Shown here: one piece after another, positions 1 through 5,212 of the stretch
Position numbering within the stretch: position 1 is the first letter of the stretch
How the letters are laid out: every line of letters begins with the position of its first letter
DNA from: Lachnospiraceae bacterium
Lineage (GTDB): Bacteria; Bacillota; Clostridia; Lachnospirales; Lachnospiraceae
Direction: 5' to 3'
Length of the DNA stretch: 7,176 nucleotides
Assembly: GCA_900751785.1 (NCBI GenBank)
Contig: CAADSM010000078.1
Coordinates: 1-7,176, forward strand
Translations under genes and position numbers: made by a program
Notes under the pieces: generated by a model
The model's database searches: none
Told to the model about the DNA's origin: nothing
Seen by the model: the letters and a program-made list of their open reading frames with translations, nothing else

Positions 1-494
1 CGGTTCGGGGGGGGGAAGGGTACGTTGCGGGGAGCCGGGCGGCGCTCGGGCGGGCGGCGCGGCTGTGCGCCACCGCATTTGCCGCAGTGTCGTGCCTTTA
101 CTTCCTGGCGCTGAATACAACGATGACAGACATCATGGGAGTGCTCGCAAAGATGCATCTCCCCTCTTTTTTTATCGAGCTGATGCTGCTCATCTATCGG
201 TTTATCTTCGTGCTGCTGGAGACGGCATCCGCCATACTGACCGCTCAGGAGTCCCGCCTGGGAAATCGGGATTTCCGCACGTCGGTGCGGTCATTCGGAG
301 GAATGTGCGCCGCCCTTTTTGTCCTTGCGCTGAAGAGATCGAATGCGCTGTATGACGCGATGGAGTCCAGATGCTATGACGGGCGGATCCGGGTGCTGTC
401 CAGAGAATATCCGCCGGCCAGGAAGGAGATCATTGGGATCGCAGTATTCGAGGGCATACTGCTTTTTATGACGATATGGAGTAGAATAAGATGA
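1..494 (+). CDS. cbiQ: Cobalt ECF transporter T component CbiQ (5' truncated)
   Basis: This is the transmembrane (T) subunit of a cobalt energy-coupling-factor importer. It couples the ATPase CbiO to the substrate-binding CbiM/CbiN in the cytoplasmic membrane. The frame is open from base 3 to the TGA at 492-494, giving 163 residues; the usual length is about 230-260, so the N-terminal third lies outside the window. Hydrophobic stretches are at about 22-38, 57-80, 98-110 and 142-158. The segments LYFLALNTTM, LLIYRFIFVLLE and LYDAMESRCYDGRIRVL are typical of CbiQ. The last holds the ATPase-coupling motif, here S-R-C (about residues 122-124) rather than the textbook A-R-G of ECF T subunits. The stop overlaps the cbiO start as ATGA. 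The first 70 bases are extremely G/C-rich and include a run of nine G at 7-15, but the reading frame still looks like CbiQ. The identification rests on this C-terminal pattern plus its neighbours cbiO and cbiK. Confidence 0.88.
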   Translation, partial: VRGGEGYVAGSRAALGRAARLCATAFAAVSCLYFLALNTTMTDIMGVLAKMHLPSFFIELMLLIYRFIFVLLETASAILTAQESRLGNRDFRTSVRSFGGMCAALFVLALKRSNALYDAMESRCYDGRIRVLSREYPPARKEIIGIAVFEGILLFMTIWSRIR

Positions 495-1333
495 AACAAG
501 AAGACTGGATCATAGAAGTGGAGAATCTCTGCTACACCTATGACGGAAATGATGAACGGGCGCTCGACGGGATGAACCTGAAGATCCGCCGCGGCAGGAA
601 GGTGGCATTTCTCGGGGGAAACGGCTCCGGGAAATCAACCTTTTTCCTCTGCCTGAACGGGATCAGGAGACCGGATGACGGGAGAATCCTGATCAACGGG
701 ACACCTGTGAAATACACGAGAAAAGGGCTTCTTGATCTGAGGCGGAAGGTTGGTATCGTATTCCAGGAGCCGGATGATCAGCTCTTCTCCGCGAGCGTGT
801 ATCAGGAGATTTCTTTCGGGCTCATGAACCTGGGAGTAGATGAGGCGGAAGCGGAACGGGAAGTGGAGCGGGTTATCGAGGCGCTGGGCATCACGCCGTT
901 TCAGGACAGACCGGCCCATGCATTGAGCGGCGGGCAGAAGAAGCTTGTGGCGATCGCGGACATTCTCGTCATGCACCCGGAAGTCATGATACTGGATGAA
1001 CCCACCGCTGCCCTTGATCCGAAGCATACGCGGATTGTCCAGGACATCATAGGGAAGCTGACAGAGAGCGGGATCACTGTCCTGATGGCGACCCATGATA
1101 TGGACTATGCTTACGGGTGGGCAGACGAGATCGTCCTCATGCACGAAGGAAAGGTATTGAGGAGTGGTCCTTCCGCTGAGGTCTGTTCTGACAGGCAGGT
1201 ATTGGAAAAGACGAATCTGGAGATGCCGTCTGTGCTCAGGCTGTATGAGATCATGAAAGAGAAGGGGATCCTGCCCTCCGGGGACAAGCCCCCTGCAGAT
1301 ATGAGAGAACTGGAAAGGAGACTGTCAGAATGA
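491..1333 (+). CDS. cbiO: Cobalt ECF transporter ATPase CbiO
   Basis: This is the cytoplasmic ATP-binding subunit that powers cobalt uptake through CbiQ. The 280 residues are the usual length for the family. All ABC ATPase motifs are intact: Walker A at 42-50 (GGNGSGKST), the Q-loop glutamine at 92 inside FQEPDDQLF (an ECF A-subunit hallmark), signature LSGGQ at 145-149, Walker B ending D169-E170, the D-loop ALDP at 174-177 and the switch histidine H202. An accessory C-terminal tail follows residue 220. The start ATG overlaps the cbiQ stop, and a GGAG at 478-481 lies nine bases upstream of it. The stop overlaps the cbiK start as ATGA, so the three genes are probably translationally coupled. 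Sequence alone cannot separate cobalt from nickel ATPases; cobalt is inferred from the adjoining chelatase. Confidence 0.95.
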   Translation: MKQEDWIIEVENLCYTYDGNDERALDGMNLKIRRGRKVAFLGGNGSGKSTFFLCLNGIRRPDDGRILINGTPVKYTRKGLLDLRRKVGIVFQEPDDQLFSASVYQEISFGLMNLGVDEAEAEREVERVIEALGITPFQDRPAHALSGGQKKLVAIADILVMHPEVMILDEPTAALDPKHTRIVQDIIGKLTESGITVLMATHDMDYAYGWADEIVLMHEGKVLRSGPSAEVCSDRQVLEKTNLEMPSVLRLYEIMKEKGILPSGDKPPADMRELERRLSE

Positions 1334-2100
1334 AAAAAGGAATCCTGGTGGTAAGTTTCGGGACAAGCCATCTTGACACAATGGAGAAGACGATCGACGT
1401 CATCGAGAAAGAGATTGTGGAGAAATTTGAAGGCTTCCGCGTTTACCGCGCTTTTACGAGCGGGATGATCATAAGGAAGCTGAAGCGCACGGAGAATATG
1501 GAGATCGACACTGTGACGGAGGCGCTCAGACGTATGGCGGCGGACGGGATAGAGGATGTGATCGTACAGCCGACCCATATCATCAACGGGATCGAGAATG
1601 ACAGGATGATGGAGGACCTGATGGAGAATATGCCGCTGTTCCGGCGGATCCGAGTCGGAAAGCCGCTCTTGAGCAGCGTGGAGGATTATAAGAAATCCAT
1701 CCATGCGGTGATGGCGGAGACCGGGCTTCAGGACGGGGAGATGCTCGTTCTCATGGGGCACGGCACGGACCATCACGCCAACTCCGCTTATCCGACTCTT
1801 GAGTACACCTTCCATGCGCTGGGATATAACCAGGTCCTGGTAGGGACTGTGGAGAGCTTCCCGGAGCTGAAAAATGTGATGGCAAAGCTGAAGATCGCGG
1901 AGAAGAAAAAAGTGGCGCTCATGCCATTTATGCTCGTGGCGGGCGATCACGCGAAGAACGATATGGCCGGGGATGAGGATTCCTGGAAGAGCGAGCTGGA
2001 GGAAGAAGGATATGAGGTGAGGGTCATCCTGAAGGGACTCGGGGAGTTCGAGGGGATCAGGAAGATCTTTATTGAGCATATTGAAGAGGCGGCCGAGTAA
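1330..2100 (+). CDS. cbiK: Sirohydrochlorin cobaltochelatase CbiK
   Basis: This class II chelatase inserts Co2+ into sirohydrochlorin (or its precorrin-2 form) at the start of the anaerobic (early cobalt insertion) cobalamin pathway, in the cytoplasm and without ATP. The 256 residues match the family. The N-terminus MKKGILVVSFGTS is the typical first strand and loop. The residues that fit the metal site of the Salmonella enzyme are all present: E89 (in NGIEND), H144 (in LMGHGTDHHAN) and H207 (in AGDHAKNDMAGDE). The final domain repeats the alpha/beta fold of the first. An AAAGGAG at 1314-1320 sits nine bases before the start, which overlaps the cbiO stop by ATGA. Co-transcription with a cobalt importer suggests that imported cobalt goes directly to corrin synthesis. 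A terminator follows 49 bases after the stop, so this is the last gene of the operon. Confidence 0.94.
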   Translation: MKKGILVVSFGTSHLDTMEKTIDVIEKEIVEKFEGFRVYRAFTSGMIIRKLKRTENMEIDTVTEALRRMAADGIEDVIVQPTHIINGIENDRMMEDLMENMPLFRRIRVGKPLLSSVEDYKKSIHAVMAETGLQDGEMLVLMGHGTDHHANSAYPTLEYTFHALGYNQVLVGTVESFPELKNVMAKLKIAEKKKVALMPFMLVAGDHAKNDMAGDEDSWKSELEEEGYEVRVILKGLGEFEGIRKIFIEHIEEAAE

Positions 2101-2143
2101 CCATCTATTGTATTTGCTATAGTTTGGATAAGTAGTTAATTTT

Positions 2144-2179
2144 AAAGGAGGAGTGATCTGTCGGGATCATTCCTTTTTT
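2144..2179 (+). terminator. Intrinsic terminator of the cbi operon
   Basis: The stem 2150-2158 (GGAGTGATC) pairs with 2165-2173 (GATCATTCC) over nine pairs with one G-T, leaving a six-base loop. It can be extended outward by the AAAGGA on the left and the T run at 2174-2179 on the right. The run of six T directly after the stem is the classic rho-independent signature. The AGGAGG inside the left arm is not a ribosome site, since no start codon follows it. Confidence 0.85.
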
Positions 2180-2180
2180 G

Positions 2181-2195
2181 TGTGACAACATCACA
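2181..2195. promoter_or_regulatory. Inverted repeat with CRP/FNR-like half-sites
   Basis: TGTGA (2181-2185) and TCACA (2191-2195) are perfect inverted arms around a five-base spacer. The arms equal the CRP-family half-site, but the canonical spacer is six, so the fit is one base short. The centre (2188) is about 41 bases upstream of the start site predicted from the -10 box at 2217-2222. That is the class II activator position, and no good -35 box exists there. A wider Rex-like reading (TTGTG at 2178-2182, CACAG at 2192-2196) is possible but also off by one base and has one mismatch. The repeat and spacing are seen; the regulator is inferred. Confidence 0.4.
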
Positions 2196-2213
2196 GAAAG
2201 CAGCTCCGCAGAT

Positions 2214-2222
2214 TGATATACT
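2214..2222 (+). promoter_or_regulatory. Extended -10 promoter of the Fe-S operon
   Basis: TGA followed by TATACT (2217-2222) fits an extended -10 element (TGn plus a five-of-six match to TATAAT). The hexamer 17 bases upstream (CAGAAA) does not resemble a -35 box, which suits either an extended -10 promoter or one needing an activator. The predicted start near 2229 gives a leader of about 36 bases before the ferredoxin start codon at 2265. Confidence 0.5.
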
Positions 2223-2264
2223 AATACGGCAGACGAAATTTATTTTATGATCGGAGGAATGAGG

Positions 2265-2468
2265 ATGGCATCAAAACGACATGCAATCGTAGACAAGACA
2301 ATCTGCGCTGCCTGCGGCGCTTGTGAGACAGCCTGTCCGCTTGGGGCAATAAAGGTATTTAAGGGATGTTTTGCAAAGGTGGCAGAAGATAAATGTATAG
2401 GATGCGGAAAGTGCGTGAAGGTATGTCCGGCAAACAGTATTAAGACAGAAAACAGGGGGAGCATATGA
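2265..2468 (+). CDS. 2[4Fe-4S] ferredoxin
   Basis: This is a small soluble electron carrier of 67 residues with two complete [4Fe-4S] motifs: C14-C17-C20-C24P and C44-C47-C50-C54P. This is the dicluster bacterial-type fold. The loop between the two sites is longer than in classical clostridial ferredoxin and carries an extra cysteine, C35. There are three in-frame ATGs, at 2247, 2259 and 2265. The GGAGG at 2253-2257 lies inside the longest version, is one base from the second ATG and seven bases from the third, so 2265 is the likely start. The stop overlaps the next gene as ATGA, which suggests that the ferredoxin and the membrane Fe-S protein are made together and exchange electrons. The partner enzyme is unknown. 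Confidence 0.9.
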   Translation: MASKRHAIVDKTICAACGACETACPLGAIKVFKGCFAKVAEDKCIGCGKCVKVCPANSIKTENRGSI

Positions 2469-3073
2469 AAGCAAAGAAAAAACATTGGTATGATTATTTA
2501 TGGATATGGTCAATCGTATATTTCGCACTTGGATTTTACAATATCCTCTTTGCCTGGCTCGGTATGATTGATTTCTTGCTGCCAATTATACTAGCAGCGT
2601 TCGGCGGTAACAAGTTTTTCTGTAACCATCTCTGCGGAAGAGGGCAGTTATACTGCAAACTTGGCGGTGATCTGAAATGTTCCCTGAATAAACCCACGCC
2701 CAAATGGATGGCTGCCAAATGGTTTCGATACGGTTTCCTGATATTTTTTCTTGCCATGTTCGGAAGCATTGTCTTTCAGACCTATCTTGTGGCAGGCGGT
2801 GCAGAAAATCTGCAGGAAGCGATCAAACTGTTTTGGACATTTCGTGTTCCGTGGGGTTGGACGTATTCGGGAAGTATATTTCCAGACTGGGTGGCTCAGT
2901 TCAGCTTTGCGTTTTACAGTCTAATGCTTACATCGCTTTTGATCGGTCTTATCGTTATGATTTTCTTTAAGCCGAGAACATGGTGCGCTTTCTGCCCGAT
3001 GGGGACGATGACACAGGCAATCTGCAAATTCAGGAACAGAAAAGCAATACGTGATAATAATCAAGAAGCCTGA
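2465..3073 (+). CDS. Membrane 4Fe-4S binding protein, NapH/polyferredoxin-like
   Basis: This is a 202-residue integral membrane protein with hydrophobic segments at about 11-30, 33-46, 88-110 and 148-168. Cysteines lie on the loops: C53, C57, C64 and C72 after the second segment, and C174-x2-C177 followed by PMG after the last, with a further C187. A CxxCPxG-type motif after a transmembrane helix is a hallmark of the NapH/CcoG/RnfB-associated Fer4_5 group of membrane electron-transfer proteins. Unlike NapH, it has no soluble C-terminal ferredoxin domain; the separate ferredoxin encoded just upstream may fill that role. The N-terminus is lysine-rich (MKAKKK), which favours a cytoplasmic N-terminus. 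GGGGGAG at 2455-2461 precedes the start. Local base composition is AT-rich compared with the cbi genes. The family is fairly sure; the physiological role is not known. Confidence 0.75.
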   Translation: MKAKKKHWYDYLWIWSIVYFALGFYNILFAWLGMIDFLLPIILAAFGGNKFFCNHLCGRGQLYCKLGGDLKCSLNKPTPKWMAAKWFRYGFLIFFLAMFGSIVFQTYLVAGGAENLQEAIKLFWTFRVPWGWTYSGSIFPDWVAQFSFAFYSLMLTSLLIGLIVMIFFKPRTWCAFCPMGTMTQAICKFRNRKAIRDNNQEA

Positions 3074-3088
3074 TTTTTCCTCTCTTAT

Positions 3089-3118
3089 ATCGGAGGAATG
3101 GCCTCAAAAGGCTTGTGA
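3089..3118 (+). other. Partial copy of the ferredoxin translation start region
   Basis: Bases 3089-3100 (ATCGGAGGAATG) are identical to 2250-2261 in the ferredoxin leader. They are followed by GCCTCAAAAG, against GCATCAAAAC after the real ferredoxin ATG, as if six bases had been lost. The resulting frame reads MASKGL then a stop, against MASKRH in the ferredoxin. The GGAGG is only one base from this ATG, so translation is doubtful. It may be a decayed duplication or simply a chance match in a common RBS context. Confidence 0.3.
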
Positions 3119-3138
3119 TGCGGATATGCTGATAAAAG

Positions 3139-3175
3139 AAAAGAGAGGAACCTGAATTTGATCAGGTTTCTCTCT
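3139..3175 (-). terminator. Intrinsic terminator of the minus-strand dehydrogenase gene
   Basis: The arms 3142-3155 and 3162-3175 pair over 14 bases with a single G-T and a six-base loop. Read on the minus strand the hairpin is followed by TTTCTTTTATC, giving a U-rich tail about 48 bases after the dehydrogenase stop. On the + strand the hairpin is followed by GATTC without a T run, so it is a weaker stop for the Fe-S operon arriving from the left, although it may still block or protect that transcript. Confidence 0.75.
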
Positions 3176-3223
3176 GATTCAAAGCTTGTCTTAGTCAAAG
3201 CCGGGCGATTTTAGGAATTTAGA

Positions 3224-4162
3224 TCAGGACTGTTTGAGGAACTCCTGCACCTGACCGGCGATGATCTTCATCAGCCTCTGTCTTGCTTCTACGGTCGCCC
3301 ATGCGATATGGGGAGTGATAAAAAGCCTGCTCTGATCCTTGACGGTGAGGAACGGGCTGTCCTCTGCCATGGGCTCTGTGCAGAGCACGTCCAGACCGGC
3401 TGCCCGGAGCTCGCCGGCATTCAGTGCGGCGGCAAGATCTGCCTCGCATATGATCGGCCCTCTCCCGAGATTCAGCAGGATCGCGTCCGGTTTCATCCGG
3501 CGGAACGCATCTGCATTCATCAGTCCTTCCGTGTATTCGTTCAGCGGCGCGTGGATGGAGAGGATATCCGATTCGCTGAGGAGCGTGTCAAAATCGACCT
3601 GATGATATCCCTCCTGTGCGGGAGCGCCCGACGCAGAATAGTAGATTACTTTTGCGCCGAACAGAGAGGCGATATCCGCCACTCTGCGCCCGATCGCACC
3701 GAGTCCGAGGATTCCCCAGGTCATTCCGTTCAGCTCATGGAACGTCTTCCCGAAGTGCGTGAAGATCCGGTCGTTGATATATTTCCCTTCTTTTACATAA
3801 TCATCGTAGTAGCGCAGATTCTCCATCAGATAGAAGAGCATGGCAAAGGTATGCTGCGCAACGGATTCCGTGGAGTAGCCGGCAACATTGCGCCATTCGA
3901 TCCCGCGCGCTGCAAGGTAATCCTTGTCCAGATTGTTAGTGCCGGTCGCTGTGACACAGACAAGCTTTAATTTCTGCGCAGATCCGATCGTGTTTTCGTT
4001 GATCAGGACTTTATTTACGATCAGCACATCCGCGTCTGCGGCCCGTTCCGGGACCTCTTCAGAGGATGTGAAGGGATACTTCACGACCTCTCCGAGCTGC
4101 TCAAACTGTGTGTAGTCAATATCATCGCCAAGTGTCTTGGCGTCCAGAAATACAATTTTCAT
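3224..4162 (-). CDS. D-2-hydroxyacid dehydrogenase (glycerate dehydrogenase/hydroxypyruvate reductase type)
   Basis: This is a cytoplasmic NAD(P)-dependent oxidoreductase that interconverts a 2-keto acid and its D-2-hydroxy acid. The 312 residues form the usual two-domain fold. The nucleotide-binding GLGAIG is at 153-158. The catalytic trio is in place: R234 (in NLGRGP), E263 (in CTEP) and H285 (in TPHIAWAT). The HIAWAT form is common in the glycerate dehydrogenase-like branch, rather than the HxGxxT form of phosphoglycerate dehydrogenase, and no ACT domain is present. The acidic residue that selects NAD usually follows the end of the second Rossmann strand; here that region reads YYSASG without a clear acid, so NADPH use is possible. 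On the minus strand an AGGAGG (4168-4173) lies five bases upstream of the ATG. It stands alone, convergent with the Fe-S operon and divergent from the acetyltransferase cluster. The exact substrate cannot be read from the sequence. Confidence 0.88.
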   Translation of the reverse strand: MKIVFLDAKTLGDDIDYTQFEQLGEVVKYPFTSSEEVPERAADADVLIVNKVLINENTIGSAQKLKLVCVTATGTNNLDKDYLAARGIEWRNVAGYSTESVAQHTFAMLFYLMENLRYYDDYVKEGKYINDRIFTHFGKTFHELNGMTWGILGLGAIGRRVADIASLFGAKVIYYSASGAPAQEGYHQVDFDTLLSESDILSIHAPLNEYTEGLMNADAFRRMKPDAILLNLGRGPIICEADLAAALNAGELRAAGLDVLCTEPMAEDSPFLTVKDQSRLFITPHIAWATVEARQRLMKIIAGQVQEFLKQS

Positions 4163-4210
4163 AAGAACCTCCTAGTCATCATTTCCCCGAGGAGCCGGGG
4201 CGTCGTTGTC

Positions 4211-4219
4211 AGTATATCA
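4211..4219 (-). promoter_or_regulatory. Extended -10 promoter of the dehydrogenase gene
   Basis: On the minus strand the sequence reads TGATATACT, an extended -10 element identical to the one before the ferredoxin operon. The hexamer 17 bases upstream is TTCCCG, a poor -35. Between this promoter and the RBS lies a small GC hairpin (4185-4189 with 4196-4200) in the 5' leader. Confidence 0.5.
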
Positions 4220-4325
4220 TAAGTGGGCGGGAGCGGGAAGTCCTTTTAGCGCGGCAAAAGCTCTACGTGGAATGCGGGGCAGGCTGTAACAGAACGAATG
4301 GCAGGAAGAGAACAAAGGTGCCGTA

Positions 4326-4354
4326 TAGACATGAAACAGCGGCAATGGTAAGAT
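4326..4354 (+). promoter_or_regulatory. Candidate sigma-A promoter for the acetyltransferase cluster
   Basis: TAGACA (4326-4331, five of six to TTGACA) is followed after 17 bases by TAAGAT (4349-4354, four of six to TATAAT). A TGG just before the -10 adds an extended -10 feature. The leader before the start codon at 4429 would be about 68 bases. The rest of the roughly 265-base divergent gap 4163-4428 shows nothing else I can name. Confidence 0.5.
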
Positions 4355-4428
4355 AGAGAAAGAAGGCAAGCGATTTGGTGCAGTTATTTGCGAAACGCTG
4401 TACTAGGGGAAGAAATGGGGGGAGACAG

Positions 4429-5019
4429 ATGGAAAATATGAAGATCCGGATTGCAGCAGAGAAGGATGCAGAACAGCTTCTGGAAATTTATACTCCGTAT
4501 GTGGAAAGGACAGCGGTCACTTTTGAATATGACGTCCCTTCTGTAACGGAGTTTCGGCAGAGGATCGCTCATGTGCTTGAGAGATATCCATGGATCGTGG
4601 CAGAAAGAGACGGAGAGATCGCAGGGTATGCCTATGCCTCGGCCTTCAAGGAACGTGCGGCATACGGATGGGCAGTGGAGACGACGATATATGTCAGAGA
4701 AGAATACAGGAGAGAAGGCATCGGCAGAGAACTCTATCTGGCGCTGGAACGGATCCTTGCTGAGCAGAACATCCTGAATGCAAATGCCTGTATCGCTTAC
4801 CCGGAGCGTGAAGACGAGTACCTGACAAAGGACAGCGTGCGGTTCCATGAGCGGATGGGATACAGCCTTGTCGGTCAGTTCCACAAGTGTGGGTATAAGT
4901 GCGGACGCTGGTATGATATGGTTTGGATGGAGAAGCAGATCGGAGAACATAAGGAACAGCCGGAGGCTGTGAAGGCGTTTCCGGAAATCAGAGAGCAGGC
5001 CGAGGAGGGATGTCTGTGA
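4429..5019 (+). CDS. GNAT N-acetyltransferase, phosphinothricin acetyltransferase-like
   Basis: This is a predicted acetyl-CoA-dependent acetyltransferase of 196 residues in the PAT/YncA (MnaT) group, which acetylates the amino group of small amino-acid-like compounds such as methionine sulfoximine, phosphinothricin or methionine. The acetyl-CoA loop is clear at 94-100 (RREGIGR) after the strand TTIYV. The region 137-166, with SVRFHERMGY and WYDMVWMEK, is the typical C-terminal PAT segment, and the ending IGEHKEQPEAVKAFPEI is also seen in family members, so the protein appears complete. The frame is open back to a TTG at 4375, but the purine-rich GGGGGGAG at 4417-4424 lies four bases before the ATG at 4429, so that start is chosen. 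Its stop overlaps the start of the next gene. The natural substrate is unknown; housekeeping amino-acid detoxification is more likely than herbicide resistance. Confidence 0.83.
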   Translation: MENMKIRIAAEKDAEQLLEIYTPYVERTAVTFEYDVPSVTEFRQRIAHVLERYPWIVAERDGEIAGYAYASAFKERAAYGWAVETTIYVREEYRREGIGRELYLALERILAEQNILNANACIAYPEREDEYLTKDSVRFHERMGYSLVGQFHKCGYKCGRWYDMVWMEKQIGEHKEQPEAVKAFPEIREQAEEGCL

Positions 5020-5198
5020 AGAAATTGAGCAGGAAAAAGGTATTTGCCTTAACTATGTTTTTGTGGATTGCCGATGTGATATGTGCTGCAGTTCTGACAG
5101 AGTATGCCGGGCTTATGACCGCACTTTTGTTTGGAGCGATATGGACCGTGTTTTTCGGATATCTGATCTGGAATATGCTGAAACGGCTTGAAAAATGA
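5016..5198 (+). CDS. Small two-helix membrane protein, unknown function
   Basis: I do not recognise the family. It is a 60-residue protein with a positively charged N-terminus (KKLSRKK), two hydrophobic helices at about 8-26 and 29-50, and a charged C-terminal end (LKRLEK). That suggests a hairpin in the membrane with both ends in the cytoplasm. An ATG at 5010 is in frame, but AGGAGG (5003-5008) is only one base from it and seven bases from the GTG at 5016. The GTG also forms a GTGA overlap with the acetyltransferase stop, so 5016 is preferred and 5010 is the alternative (62 residues). A 14-base gap separates it from the DUF1287 gene, suggesting co-expression and possibly a membrane partner role for that protein. 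Confidence 0.65.
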   Translation: MKKLSRKKVFALTMFLWIADVICAAVLTEYAGLMTALLFGAIWTVFFGYLIWNMLKRLEK

Positions 5199-5212
5199 CG
5201 GAGAGATAAAGG

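Noticed and set aside
1111..2079. Long open frame of 322 codons on the minus strand opposite cbiK and the end of cbiO
   Set aside because: It lies almost wholly antisense to two well-supported genes, has no RBS, and its histidine/leucine-rich translation resembles no family. It is a by-product of the codon bias of the + strand genes.
3308..3970. Plus-strand open frame of 220 codons inside the dehydrogenase gene
   Set aside because: The minus strand has the full NAD-binding and catalytic residues of a D-2-hydroxyacid dehydrogenase plus a strong RBS; this frame is its shadow.
4185..4200. GC hairpin in the dehydrogenase leader as a riboswitch or terminator
   Set aside because: It is only a five-pair stem without a T run and without any recognisable riboswitch core; it is noted only as a leader hairpin.
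4384..4950. Minus-strand open frame opposite the acetyltransferase
   Set aside because: The + strand carries clear GNAT motifs and an RBS; the reverse frame has neither.
4429..5019. Acetyltransferase as an acquired drug or herbicide resistance gene
   Set aside because: The PAT-like group is widespread as housekeeping detoxification genes in Clostridia, composition matches the neighbours, and no mobile element is nearby.
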